Source of the DNA: CAZGOM01 sp964542875
GTDB taxonomy: Bacteria; Planctomycetota; Phycisphaerae; Phycisphaerales; Phycisphaeraceae
DNA: 30,525 nt
Direction of reading: 5' to 3'
Assembly (NCBI GenBank): GCA_964542875.1
Contig: CAZIWA010000065.1
Span: forward strand, 1-30,525
The position numbers were made by a program, and so were the translations under genes. Shown here piece by piece: positions 15,236 to 24,792 of this stretch. The notes under the pieces were generated by a model, which was given only the letters and a program-made list of their open reading frames with translations, had not been told where the DNA came from and did not search any database. The stretch's first letter is position 1. The number at the start of each line of letters is the position of its first letter.

Positions 15236-16642
15236 TTGCTCTTCTTTCAGAAACTGCTACTTCATTTCAGGCGTTGGCGGCTTGAAGAGCTCAGCGACCT
15301 CTGGCGGATCGTGCTCTGGCTCGACGCGCAGCAGCGTATTTCCCCTGCCCAGGGCCGGGCCGCGATGGATTTGTACCTCACCAAACTGGGCCCCATCGTT
15401 AAAACAAACGTCGAGCGCTTCCGGGTGCTTATCGACGAACTCGATACCGTCACAGGCGGGATCTACTCCACCCTGGACCCCGCTCGAAACGCCCGCATCG
15501 GCCTGCCCCCCAACACCACCATGATGCAGGGGTTCAACGCGGCCTACGAAGCCCTCATCCCCTTCCTCACCAAACTTTGCGCCCTCCCCCCTGACCAGCA
15601 GGCCCAGGAGTGGCGAAAGATCCTCGAAAACTCCGAAGAATACGTCACGTTCGTGACCCGGCTGGTTCAGCAGCTCGGGAATTTCGAGCTTACCGCAATG
15701 TCCCTGCCCGGTGTGGGGGAGATCACCGTCGACCCCAGAACCCAGGCGATTTTGGGCGAGATGTACCGGATCAACACCCGGCACATCCGGCTCATGGACA
15801 TCGGGTACAGCATGCTGCGCGCCTGGCAGCCCGCCGGAACATCGGCCAACCCCAATGTCGCCAAGCAATCCCTGGCGTTCTTTGAACCCCATGCGGACAT
15901 CGGCAAGCTTGTTCGCGAAATGCTCTACGAATACATGGTCGAGGCCGACCCCGAACGCATCGCCCAAGCCAAGGAACGCGCGAAAAAAGCGGGCCGCCGA
16001 CCGCCGCGATACCGCTTCATGCGCCCTGCGGAAACCTTCCGTCAGATGGCGCAGGTGGAGTACGAAACCGCCTCCGGCAAGCGCAAACCCAAGGCCGGCC
16101 GGGAATACGTCGCGCTGGACCTGCCCGCCGTAGGCGCCCTTCCCACCATCGCCGTTGATATCCAGCGCTTTGAATGGGCCATGAAGGAAGTCTTCAACAA
16201 CTGCATTGCCGCCACCACGCAGATGACCGTCACCAGGCATGGCATCGAAGCCCAGCCGCTGGAAAAACAAGCCGCCAACCCCGGCAAGCCCGCCATCAAG
16301 ATTTCCGTCAGCCTGGTGCAGAAAAAACAAGGCCTCTTCACCAAAGACTTCATTCGGTTGGTGCTGCAGGACGACGGCGTCGGCATGACCCCCGCCCAGG
16401 GCCCTTATGCCCCCTTCTGGGCCTACAGCACACGTCGAGGCGGAACCGAAGAAAAACAAGCCAAAGGCCAGCTCGACCAAGCCGATCAGCAGGAACTTCT
16501 CATTGGCGGCAAGGGCATCGGGCTCCCCTTTGCCCGCGCCACCATCATGGAAATGGGCGGTTCGCTGAAGTTTGAGACGTTCTATAACATCGGGACCACC
16601 GTCACCATCGATCTTCCCGTCCAAAGCCCCTTGACTGTGTGA
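15236..16642 (+). CDS. GHKL-type ATPase (histidine-kinase-like catalytic domain) with novel N-terminal region
   Basis: 468 residues from TTG 15236, supported by GAGGA 5 bases upstream; the next Met is residue 44. The C-terminal third is a HATPase_c domain: N-box E-V-F-N-N-C-I-A-A (N321), G1 D-D-G-V-G-M (379-384), a lid-like segment F-W-A-Y-S-T-R-R-G-G, and the G2-like G-G-K-G-I-G-L-P-F-A-R (from 424). This is the ATP site of sensor kinases. The first 290 residues are mostly helical and have no membrane segment, PAS or clear H-box; H-I-R-L-M-D at about 183-188 is the only H-box-like place. No response regulator is adjacent. It may be an orphan soluble histidine kinase or a non-kinase ATPase. 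Confidence 0.8.
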   Translation: MLFFQKLLLHFRRWRLEELSDLWRIVLWLDAQQRISPAQGRAAMDLYLTKLGPIVKTNVERFRVLIDELDTVTGGIYSTLDPARNARIGLPPNTTMMQGFNAAYEALIPFLTKLCALPPDQQAQEWRKILENSEEYVTFVTRLVQQLGNFELTAMSLPGVGEITVDPRTQAILGEMYRINTRHIRLMDIGYSMLRAWQPAGTSANPNVAKQSLAFFEPHADIGKLVREMLYEYMVEADPERIAQAKERAKKAGRRPPRYRFMRPAETFRQMAQVEYETASGKRKPKAGREYVALDLPAVGALPTIAVDIQRFEWAMKEVFNNCIAATTQMTVTRHGIEAQPLEKQAANPGKPAIKISVSLVQKKQGLFTKDFIRLVLQDDGVGMTPAQGPYAPFWAYSTRRGGTEEKQAKGQLDQADQQELLIGGKGIGLPFARATIMEMGGSLKFETFYNIGTTVTIDLPVQSPLTV

Positions 16643-16915
16643 CGCCTTGGAAGAAAAAGCATTTGCCGATTTTCCCCGCGCCCGGGTTATCGCCAGGGCG
16701 GGTTGCTGCCACGAGCGTTCTCAAAGCCCCGACATCCCGGCAACGCGGGCACGTGGGTGTTTGATATTTCCAAATGCTTTCACTTTGCTCTGACGTCTGG
16801 CTAAATGGTCAAATTAATTGATCATTCGGTTTGCATAACAATCACAGGTCTGGCGTTGAACTTTTGAATGAAGGCCGTGTTGCTTTCATCAGACTTAATC
16901 TAGGCTGACGTAAAG

Positions 16916-17521
16916 ATGGGGTGGGCATTGAAGAACAAATCCCAGATCATCGCAACCTTCGGCGCATTGGCCTTGTTCGCTGGTTCCATGGTGTGGCCGG
17001 TGCATGTCGTTCCCGCGATCGGTGGCACCACCGGTATTCAACGGCCAATGCCGCCGTCCCTGCCGGCCAACCCCAGCCAGTTAAGCCAGTTGGCGGACAA
17101 GCAAGACGCTCTCTTTGACCATCCACGCCCGCGCGTAGTCCATGTGCCCGTGGAAATGGCGCCTGTGGCCCCAATTCCAGGCGCTACGGTCACCCATGCC
17201 AATCCTGCGCCGGCGACGAAGCACGCAAAGGCCGAGCTTCCCAGTTGGGACCTGGAGCCTGAGGACATGTCGGAATTTGGTCTTCCGATGCATCGCATGG
17301 GCCCGCCGCCGCCTCCACCGCCGCACTGCATTGCGTATGCCGGTCCTGGGTTTCGTCCACCTCCGCCGCCCCGTTGGGAAGCTGGGGATCGGGCCATGTT
17401 TGGCCCGCCACCCGCTCACCATCCCGGCCCGCCGCCTCACGTGATGGGAATGTCCCCTGCGTCCAACACCGATCGGGAACTGGGGTTTGCCGCGGCAACG
17501 GTCCCCAGCCACATCTGGTGA
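16916..17521 (+). CDS. Proline-rich putative secreted or membrane-anchored protein
   Basis: 201 residues, start ATG 16916; the ribosome site is weak. Residues about 9-30 (I-I-A-T-F-G-A-L-A-L-F-A-G-S-M-V-W-P) form a signal peptide or anchor. The rest is low-complexity, with runs of Pro (one of 7), His and Met (H-R-M-G-P-P-P, H-H-P-G-P-P-P-H-V-M-G-M). His/Met richness might reflect metal binding, but this is speculative. I do not recognise a family. The other strand also has open frames here, as is usual for such composition, so existence of the gene is only probable. Confidence 0.5.
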   Translation: MGWALKNKSQIIATFGALALFAGSMVWPVHVVPAIGGTTGIQRPMPPSLPANPSQLSQLADKQDALFDHPRPRVVHVPVEMAPVAPIPGATVTHANPAPATKHAKAELPSWDLEPEDMSEFGLPMHRMGPPPPPPPHCIAYAGPGFRPPPPPRWEAGDRAMFGPPPAHHPGPPPHVMGMSPASNTDRELGFAAATVPSHIW

Positions 17522-17688
17522 TCCTGCTTTCACCCTCGGCATGCCATTTCAACCTCCGGCCGCCTCCGGGTTTCCCTACTCAAAAACCGAGATCGCATGT
17601 CATTGTGCATTTGTCGTTACCGCGAATGACAAACTCCAACTAGAATCAAATCTGGTTGAATGTCATCTTCACGCGAAAGAAATACACG

Positions 17689-19104
17689 ATGATCACCCCC
17701 GGTTCCAAATCGCCCTCGGCTTTGCGCAGCATTCCTCACGCCGGAGCCGGCATCATCGGCGTTGGTCGGCGCGACATCACCCCGCCGGTGGGCATCTACG
17801 CCCGCATGTGGGGTGCGGCCAACCACGACGTCTCTGAAGGCACGCACAAGCCGCTGACGGTCGCCGCGCTCACCATCCGCAGCAGCCCCACGGACGAGCC
17901 GCTTGTTCTGGTTGCGATCGACCTTGCTCTCTTAGGTGATCTGGGCAACGATGCCGACGAGCAGCAGATGATGAAGCAGATCAAGGAAACGCTTGGCATC
18001 GACACGCGCAGAATGATCATCAACTGCTCACACACGCACGCAGCCCCCTGGTCTGCCACCAGCCGCATCCATCAGCCCGGCGGCGCCATGATCCCTGCTT
18101 ATCTGGAGCAGGTCAGCAAAGCCCTCTGCGAAGCCGTGCGTGAAGCCCTGGCCACACAGGCCCCCGGCGTCATCACCTGGGCCACCGGCCGGTGCGATCT
18201 GGCCGTCAATCGCGACTTGAAAGACCCGGAAGTCGCCAAGAACAGGTACGTCTGCGGATACAACCCCAGCGGCGTCGCAGACGACACCGTGCTTGTGGGC
18301 CGCGTCACCCGCGACTCCGACGGCAAAACCATCAGCACGATCGTTAACTACGCCTGCCACCCCACCACGCTGGCCTGGCTTAACAAGGTCATCTCGCCGG
18401 ACTTCATCGGCGCGATGCGTGAAACAGTTGAATCTCAGTTCCCTGGCCCCTGTCTCTACCTGCAAGGCGCATCCGGCGAGCTTTCCCCCGCGCACCAGTA
18501 CGTGGGCGATACCGCCATCCCCGATCGGCACGGCCGCCGCCTGGGCTACGCGGCCCTCTCAGCCCTGGAGTCCATGGAACCTCACCGGCAGTGCCTGGGC
18601 TACCGTGGCGTGCAGGAATCCGGCGCTCCGCTGGCCGTGTGGTGGCCCGAACCCTTCGAGCCCGACACCACCATCAAAAACATCGGCTTTGACATCCCGC
18701 TCCCCATCCGGCCGATGCCCACGCTTCAACAGCTTCAGGCCGACCATGACGCATCCGGCGACCGCGTGATGCGCGAACGGCTTTTCAGAAAGATGCAGAT
18801 CGTTAAATCGCTCGACAGCTCCGGCACCAAGCCCACGCCCGCATGGGTGTGGCGCATCGGCAAGGCGCTCATCATCGCCCATCCCAATGAGGCGTATTCC
18901 TGCTTCCAGCAGGACCTTCGTAAAGCATTCCCGGACTACGCCGTCATCGTCATGAACGTCTCCGGTGCTGAAATCGGCTACATCAGCCCGCCGGAGCTTT
19001 ACAGCACCAACATCTATCAGGTGTGGCAGACGCCGTTTGATGAAAAGGCGCTGGGCGTGCTTACCGAGCACTGCAAGGCCAAGGCCGCCGAGCTGACGAA
19101 GTAA
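17689..19104 (+). CDS. Neutral/alkaline ceramidase-like hydrolase
   Basis: 471 residues from ATG 17689; an in-frame TTG at 17656 is less likely. The N-terminal G-A-G-I-I-G-V-G-R-R-D-I-T-P-P-V-G motif is typical of the neutral ceramidase family common in planctomycetes. Predicted zinc ligands are in S-H-T-H-A-A-P (H115, H117) and N-Y-A-C-H-P-T-T (H224). The family cleaves N-acyl bonds of ceramide; bacterial homologues of this shorter form (without the C-terminal immunoglobulin-like domain) have uncertain substrates. No clear signal peptide is seen. The gene stands alone and converges on the hydrolase downstream. Confidence 0.85.
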   Translation: MITPGSKSPSALRSIPHAGAGIIGVGRRDITPPVGIYARMWGAANHDVSEGTHKPLTVAALTIRSSPTDEPLVLVAIDLALLGDLGNDADEQQMMKQIKETLGIDTRRMIINCSHTHAAPWSATSRIHQPGGAMIPAYLEQVSKALCEAVREALATQAPGVITWATGRCDLAVNRDLKDPEVAKNRYVCGYNPSGVADDTVLVGRVTRDSDGKTISTIVNYACHPTTLAWLNKVISPDFIGAMRETVESQFPGPCLYLQGASGELSPAHQYVGDTAIPDRHGRRLGYAALSALESMEPHRQCLGYRGVQESGAPLAVWWPEPFEPDTTIKNIGFDIPLPIRPMPTLQQLQADHDASGDRVMRERLFRKMQIVKSLDSSGTKPTPAWVWRIGKALIIAHPNEAYSCFQQDLRKAFPDYAVIVMNVSGAEIGYISPPELYSTNIYQVWQTPFDEKALGVLTEHCKAKAAELTK

Positions 19105-19256
19105 ATACAGGATGCGGGTCTGTAGTAACGCACAGGCTTACATCCATATTGACGTTCGTGCATTGGGCATTTCTATGCCCCATCGGGGGCAAGTGCACGC
19201 GGTGAGGTTCATCGAGTCTTCGAGCGCAGCCCCTGGACAACCAACATGAAATTCTG

Positions 19257-19291
19257 ATTCCTTCTGCGACCTTGATGGCCGCAGAAGGAAT
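19257..19291. terminator. Hairpin between convergent genes
   Basis: A perfect 12-bp stem (19257-19268 with 19280-19291) with an 11-base loop, between the ends of the ceramidase-like and hydrolase genes. T-rich sequence on the + side (TTCTCTATT) and AATTTCAT on the - side; neither is a strong U-tract. Confidence 0.55.
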
Positions 19292-19320
19292 TCTCTATTA
19301 ATCCATCAATACGGCAAGGT

Positions 19321-20085
19321 TCATAGATGCTTCGGCAGCCAATCCACCACCGCGGCGATCATTGCGCGCTGCCACGGTTGCTTGCTGAACACGTGGTCGC
19401 CATCAGGCACCAGCACGGTCTTGTTGGTGATCCCGGCCTTGCTCAGTGAGTCCGTGTATTCCTGGGAAACCGCAGGCGTCACTGACGTGTCCGCGGTGCC
19501 CTGCACCACCAGCGTGGGCGCTTTGCACTTCGCCACGTCTGCGGGGCCGTTGAAGCCCTGCAGGTCTTTGAAGAAGCTGGGGGCAAGCGTATGGGCGCCG
19601 TAAACCATGGGCGTCGTGGGGGCGACGCATGCATCGCGATCGCCCGTCAGCCGGCAGAGGTTATGCGCCGTCGAAGGCGCCAGCAGTACGCGCGCCTTAA
19701 ACGAGGGGTGCCGGGCCGTCAGCGAAGCAGCCAGCAAGCCACCGAGGGAAAACCCGATCACGCCCATGCGCGACCGATCCACGAAGGATTGCCCTTCCGC
19801 CCACTGGGTTACTTTTTGTGCGTCGGAAAGCTCATGTGAGACCAGCATTTCCTCAAACAGCCCGTCGGATTCACCTGAGCCGATGAAGTCAAATGTTACC
19901 GCGTGAATGCCCTTGGCATTCAGCGCCCGGGCCAGCCGCACGAACATGAACCCAGGCTCAATCCTTGTGCCGGTGAACCCGTGAAGGAAGATCGCCGTCG
20001 GCCCCCTGCCTGTGACAAGGTCTGACCGGTAGACGGTGCCGCGGATGGTTTGTCCGCGATTCAGGGTTTCAAATGCGCTTTGCAT
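19321..20085 (-). CDS. Alpha/beta hydrolase (serine esterase/acyl hydrolase)
   Basis: 254 residues from ATG 20085; the frame is open further upstream but that part has no hydrolase homology. The catalytic triad is visible: nucleophile S113 in G-F-S-L-G-G, acid D199 in V-Q-G-T-A-D-T-S-V, and base H231 in D-G-D-H-V-F. The oxyanion region is F-L-H-G-F-T-G (33-39). No signal peptide; cytoplasmic. It resembles the dienelactone hydrolase / cinnamoyl-esterase-like group. The substrate cannot be told. Confidence 0.88.
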   Translation of the reverse strand: MQSAFETLNRGQTIRGTVYRSDLVTGRGPTAIFLHGFTGTRIEPGFMFVRLARALNAKGIHAVTFDFIGSGESDGLFEEMLVSHELSDAQKVTQWAEGQSFVDRSRMGVIGFSLGGLLAASLTARHPSFKARVLLAPSTAHNLCRLTGDRDACVAPTTPMVYGAHTLAPSFFKDLQGFNGPADVAKCKAPTLVVQGTADTSVTPAVSQEYTDSLSKAGITNKTVLVPDGDHVFSKQPWQRAMIAAVVDWLPKHL

Positions 20086-20155
20086 GCGGCAAAGGATAGC
20101 AAACTCAAGGGGGGATGCCAGCGCCCAGGGGCGCAAACACCGTCTTGAGAGTCCG

Positions 20156-23100
20156 TTATGAAACAACCTTAATGACAAGGTCGCGGGCGGTGACGCCTTG
20201 CGTGGACAACTGTGAGACGACCATGGCCTGCGTCGTCGCATTTTTGACGGTGGCGTACTTGGAGTCTTCCACCACGGTCAACCGAACTGTGCCGGAGATC
20301 GCCGTCGCAGCCAGGCCGAAGCCTTCGCCTGCATTGCTGGTCTTGACGATCCCCAGCCGGAGGCTGTCCACAACCTTGCCGGCGATCCGGCTGTCCTGGA
20401 AGCTGGCCGCGCCCGAGCCCATGCCCAGCCCCACAAAGCCGATGTACCCGGCTTGCCCCGTGAAGTTGGCTGCGGCGCCCGGCAGCGCGTCAGTGCCTGA
20501 AACCGTGGAAACCGCGGCCAGGAGCGAAGAGTTGACCATCTGATCCGCCAGCAGGCGCTGAATGCCCACCGTGAGCTTTATCGCGCTGTCAGTGATGTTC
20601 CCGCCCACCAGAATCGAGCCGGCGGTACCGATGTTCACCGCGGCCTGGGTCATGTTCCCCATCACCTTGATCGTGTCGGCCGAGCCGGTCACGGTCAGTG
20701 TGCCGGCAACGGTGCCGGTGATGGTCAGGTTGTTGAGATTCTGCCCCACCGAGACGACGTTGCCTGAAACGACGTTCCCGCCGATGAGCATCTGCGTGAC
20801 CGATCCTGCGATCAAGGTTCCGCCGCCGGTGCCCAGACCGCCTGCGAACATCACGCTGCGCATGGTCTGGCTTGCGTTGCCGGTGGTGACTTTCACGCCG
20901 GCCGCGCCGGACACGGTGGCCGTCCCGGTAATGGCCAGCGAGTTGAGGCCCAGCGCGTTGAGATTGCCGCTGTTCCAGGCCTTGGCCCTAAATGAGTTGG
21001 CCAGGCTGGCGATGGAGATATCGACGTTGTTGCCGATGTTCCTGACGATGACGTTCATTCCGGGATTGGTGCCCGGAAGCGTTACGTCCGCATCGGTTAC
21101 GACGTCCATCAGGCGCAGAGTGCCGATGTCCGCGCCCGATGCGGCGATGAAGCCGGAGGCGCCGATGGTCACGGAAGGAGCCAGGAATGCGCCAAGGTCG
21201 GAAGCAACGGTCACGCCGGTGATGGCCACGCCTGTGCCGGGCCCGCCTCGGGTGCTGACGGAAACGATGCTTGCTGAATCCGTATCAGTGATCGCCACGG
21301 CCGAAATCACCAGTGTGGTTCCTTGGAGCAATCCCATCTGTCCGGAAACGCTCAGGCTCGTCAATGATCCGGTGAATGTCAGCTTCACCTTGCCATTGCC
21401 CTTGAGGCTGACGATGAATTCCGTGCCGTCTTTGTTGCTGAACACCATCTGGCGGATGCCGCCTGTTTCGCTGCTGAGCGTCACCGTTGGGGCAACGGTG
21501 CAGGTGATGGTGCCGACGTTGGAAATGGTGTTGTTGTTGTCCAGCACGGAGTACGTGAACGTTTCCGTCCCGGTGAAGCCCGCTGCAGGCTGATAAACAA
21601 TCTGCTGCGTTGCGGAGTCGAAGTACACCCGGCCCTTGTTGGGCTGCTGAACAACCTGGAAAGTGGACTTGTTCACCGTGCCGTCGGGGTCGGACATGAG
21701 CGCAAACATCTGCGCAGTGATGTTCGTGGACCGGTTGAAGTCCGCGGTAATGGCCCCATTGGTGACCACCGGCGGAGAGTTATTCAAAACCGTCACGACA
21801 TACTGACCGGTCTTGCTGCCGGTGGGCGTCACGCCGGTGATGCTGATGGTCGCCGTGCCGTACACATCCGTCGTGAAACCCAGGAGTGCGCCTGCGGAAT
21901 TCAAGGTCGCGCTCACCGTCCCGGGGTTGTTGCTGGAAACGCTGGTCGTGCTTGTGGCTTCAAACAGGCTCAGAAGCTCAACACTCAGGTTCGAGCCGTT
22001 AAGCACGGCGACATTGTTGTTATAGACCGTAAGGCCGGTGGGCGTGCCCGTGAAACGAAGCTGCATCGTCGGACCCGACTGATATTTGATATTGAAGCTC
22101 TTGCCGGCCGAATTGGTGTATGACAATTCGCGGATATCGCTGGAGCCCGGGCCAAGCGTAACCACCGCGGTGTTTTTCAGGGTGACCTTGGCGGTATTGG
22201 ATTGAAACCCTGCGCTGTTTCGAATGGTGAATTCAAAGGAGTCATCACCCAGATACCCGGCATCAGGCACATAAAAGATCTGGTTCGTGTCCGCGTTGAA
22301 CACCAGGTTGCCGTGCGTGGGCTGAGTGAGGATCCGGAGGCTGTCGCGCACGCCGCCTGAGGTGAGGGCAAAGAGTTTTTCGGTGATGTTGGTCGGGCGG
22401 GCAAAATCAATGTTGATGTTGCCGGGGTTGGCTGTCGGGTTGCTGCCGCTGTCCCCGACGGCCACGACAAACGTATCGCTGGTGGTGGTGCCGTCCGCGC
22501 TCGTCGCGGTCACGGTGATGGTGGCGTTGCCCTTGGCCCCGGCCACGAAGTTGAGCTTCACATTCCCGTCCGCGTCAAACGAGGCCGTCACCAGGTTGTT
22601 GTTGCTGCTGGAAACCGCACTGGGGACCACTTCCTGGCGAATCTTGATGTCGGAGATGGTCACCAGGTTGTTGGGCTGGATGGAGTTACCGAAAGTGTAG
22701 TTGGCCAGGGGGAGATTGGTGTACGGACCGCTGGCGTTGTACGTGGGGACCGCGTTGATCGCGTCGATGGTTGCCATCCCATTGCCCAGGACGCGCCCGA
22801 ACACCGTAAAGCCGCCGTTTTGGAAGTCCAGGCCGTTGGGAGAGGTGCCGGCGTTGTCTGCGACGTTAAAAAACCACTGGCTGGTGGCGCTGTTGGGGTT
22901 ATCCGGGCTCTTGGCCATGGCGATGGTGCCACGCTTATTGGAGTAGTAAGCCTCATTGATGACGGTGCCGAAGCTTTCCACGGGCGAGAACGAGGTCTTA
23001 AACCCGCCGCCTTGAACCACAAACCCAGGCACGGACCGGTGAATGAAGGTGCCGTCGTACCGGTCGGCCAGAACATATTTCAGGAAGTTATCGACGGTCT

Positions 23101-23419
23101 GCACCGTCACCGAATCGAAGAGCTCCACGTTCACCTTGGTGGGTGTGGAGTTGATGTTCAGGAAAATGAACTCGACAACGGTTCCGTTGATGGCGTCGTC
23201 TTTGAATACGTTGGCGGTGGAAATGGTCCGGGTGGTGGTGCCTGTCACCACGCTTAAATCGGAAATCGGAACGCTCACCGAGGCAGACATGATCTGCCTG
23301 CTCTCAAGCGCTTCAATCAGAACCGGGATGCCCACCTGCTTTGCAGTTTTGGCCCCCGAAGGCTTGCGTGTGATACGACGAACCATGGAACGAACAAACG
23401 AGCTTACATCACGGCGCAT
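20156..23419 (-). CDS. Giant planctomycete surface/secreted protein with cyclophilin domain
   Basis: 1087 residues from ATG 23419, GGAG 7 bases upstream. The N-terminus has the planctomycete LEPR-like motif I-E-A-L-E-S-R-Q-I-M-S (35-45), found on large exported proteins of this phylum. Residues about 80-237 are a cyclophilin-type peptidyl-prolyl isomerase: F-I-H-R-S-V-P-G-F-V-V-Q-G-G-G keeps R128, F133 and Q136, and S-Q-W-F-F-N follows. Then come two related pairs of cadherin/Ig-like modules (compare D-F-A-R-P-T-N-I-T-E-K-L-F-A-L with D-F-N-R-S-T-N-I-T-A-Q-M-F-A-L). The last about 400 residues are Gly/Thr/Val-rich repeats likely to form a beta-solenoid. Likely outside the cytoplasm, in folding or adhesion. 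Confidence 0.87.
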   Translation of the reverse strand: MRRDVSSFVRSMVRRITRKPSGAKTAKQVGIPVLIEALESRQIMSASVSVPISDLSVVTGTTTRTISTANVFKDDAINGTVVEFIFLNINSTPTKVNVELFDSVTVQTVDNFLKYVLADRYDGTFIHRSVPGFVVQGGGFKTSFSPVESFGTVINEAYYSNKRGTIAMAKSPDNPNSATSQWFFNVADNAGTSPNGLDFQNGGFTVFGRVLGNGMATIDAINAVPTYNASGPYTNLPLANYTFGNSIQPNNLVTISDIKIRQEVVPSAVSSSNNNLVTASFDADGNVKLNFVAGAKGNATITVTATSADGTTTSDTFVVAVGDSGSNPTANPGNINIDFARPTNITEKLFALTSGGVRDSLRILTQPTHGNLVFNADTNQIFYVPDAGYLGDDSFEFTIRNSAGFQSNTAKVTLKNTAVVTLGPGSSDIRELSYTNSAGKSFNIKYQSGPTMQLRFTGTPTGLTVYNNNVAVLNGSNLSVELLSLFEATSTTSVSSNNPGTVSATLNSAGALLGFTTDVYGTATISITGVTPTGSKTGQYVVTVLNNSPPVVTNGAITADFNRSTNITAQMFALMSDPDGTVNKSTFQVVQQPNKGRVYFDSATQQIVYQPAAGFTGTETFTYSVLDNNNTISNVGTITCTVAPTVTLSSETGGIRQMVFSNKDGTEFIVSLKGNGKVKLTFTGSLTSLSVSGQMGLLQGTTLVISAVAITDTDSASIVSVSTRGGPGTGVAITGVTVASDLGAFLAPSVTIGASGFIAASGADIGTLRLMDVVTDADVTLPGTNPGMNVIVRNIGNNVDISIASLANSFRAKAWNSGNLNALGLNSLAITGTATVSGAAGVKVTTGNASQTMRSVMFAGGLGTGGGTLIAGSVTQMLIGGNVVSGNVVSVGQNLNNLTITGTVAGTLTVTGSADTIKVMGNMTQAAVNIGTAGSILVGGNITDSAIKLTVGIQRLLADQMVNSSLLAAVSTVSGTDALPGAAANFTGQAGYIGFVGLGMGSGAASFQDSRIAGKVVDSLRLGIVKTSNAGEGFGLAATAISGTVRLTVVEDSKYATVKNATTQAMVVSQLSTQGVTARDLVIKVVS

Positions 23420-23562
23420 CCGAAGACTCCTGATCCAAAAACTGAGGCACTACACCCCGGTAAAGTGGGAACGCAATGGAAGGCTGATCATCTTATGCGA
23501 GTCGATCGGCAAAGTCATGTAAAACCAGCACTAACGATCAAAGTTTTATATTGCTTTGCAGG

Positions 23563-24681
23563 TTAAGTGTTTCTGGCTCTATCAACAATCGGCCTGCAGA
23601 GTCCTTTGGCTCCCAGACCGTCCCAATCGACCTGTATTCCCAGCCCCGGCAGGCTTGTTAACTCAAGCTGGCCGCCGGAGATGCGGGGGCAAACCTTCCA
23701 CACGTTTGCCCACTGTCCAACGATCCCGTGGAGAAATTCTTGCATGCCATCTTCTTGAGTTGCCAAATAATATCCGTTGACATGCGGAGACCCCCCGCCG
23801 CTCCAGACCTTCCCCGGCCCGGTTTTGGCGAATTTCACCGCTTCCTGCCACCTTGCAAACCCCGGCAGGGCCGACGGCGCAATCTGAATATGCTGTACCC
23901 CGCACTCGGCCAGGTCTCTAAAGCCCAGCCAGTGGTTTTCGCTTTCCCCCATGGCCACATCAAACGGACAATGCCTGCAAATCTCCCGGGTGCCGGCCCG
24001 ATCCGCGCTATGGACCGGTTCCTCAAACCATGCGATGTCCGCCCCGGCGATCATCTGGGCGAATTTCAGCGCGTCGGATGCGCTCCAGGTCTGGTTGGCG
24101 TCCACCGCCAGCCCAATGCCTGGCCCAATGGCCTGTCTGACGGCTAAAACACGCCGAGCGTCTTCGTGCATGCGTGTGCCAAACCCCGTCCCTACCTTCA
24201 TTTTGACTGTTGTAAACCCTTGCTTCACCAACCCTTGCATCTCACCCACAAGGGCATCCACGCTGAGATTGGTCCCCCCGCCCGAGCCATACACCGGCAC
24301 CGTATCCCGCTTGGCCCCAAGAAACCGGTGCAGCGGCATTCCCGCGCGCTTGGCCAGAATATCCCGCAAGGCCATATCAATCGCGAACACCGGGCCTGTG
24401 GAGGCTGGGCTTCGATGGCCGTTATTCCTGTGCAGCCACCACATCTGGTGCCACCACGCGTCGACTTCTTTGGCCTCCCCGGTCAGCAAAGCCGTCGCAG
24501 CTTCAGGCACGCCGGCGCTGCCAAAGGACTGCCCCATCGTGCCGTCGTCCGCGGTCAGCCTCAGCCAATTGATTTTCCAGTGGTTAAACGGCCCCATCGT
24601 TGCATCCTGAAATGCAACCGTAAGCGGGCCCGGATCAAGCTCATCGACCTGTACGCGAACGATGCGAACTGTGTTTGCCAT
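23563..24681 (-). CDS. Enolase-superfamily (mandelate racemase/muconate-lactonizing type) enzyme
   Basis: 372 residues from ATG 24681; the frame is open 21 codons further up without support. Metal ligands are D194 (V-D-A-N-Q), E220 (W-F-E-E-P) and E246 (M-G-E-S-E). The catalytic base motif is K-M-K (K160, K162), and S-P-H-V-N-G supplies a candidate late His. Such enzymes abstract the alpha proton of a carboxylate, usually a sugar acid or amino acid derivative, using Mg. The combination KxK plus a late His is seen in mandelate racemase-like members, so dehydratase or racemase activity is possible. The substrate is not identifiable and no sugar genes are adjacent. Confidence 0.85.
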   Translation of the reverse strand: MANTVRIVRVQVDELDPGPLTVAFQDATMGPFNHWKINWLRLTADDGTMGQSFGSAGVPEAATALLTGEAKEVDAWWHQMWWLHRNNGHRSPASTGPVFAIDMALRDILAKRAGMPLHRFLGAKRDTVPVYGSGGGTNLSVDALVGEMQGLVKQGFTTVKMKVGTGFGTRMHEDARRVLAVRQAIGPGIGLAVDANQTWSASDALKFAQMIAGADIAWFEEPVHSADRAGTREICRHCPFDVAMGESENHWLGFRDLAECGVQHIQIAPSALPGFARWQEAVKFAKTGPGKVWSGGGSPHVNGYYLATQEDGMQEFLHGIVGQWANVWKVCPRISGGQLELTSLPGLGIQVDWDGLGAKGLCRPIVDRARNT

Positions 24682-24792
24682 GTAAATGAATCTGCTGCTG
24701 GGTGAATGGAGGGTCAAGGCCAAGATACCCGGACGCCCACCCAAGGCAAAAACCGCCCCCCCGCAGCTTTCAACGGCGCATCAATTTCTGAC

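Noticed and set aside
20562..21593. 343-codon + strand frame rich in Val, Pro and Thr opposite the giant surface protein
   Set aside because: A reverse reading of Gly/Thr/Val repeats gives such compositions; no independent support.
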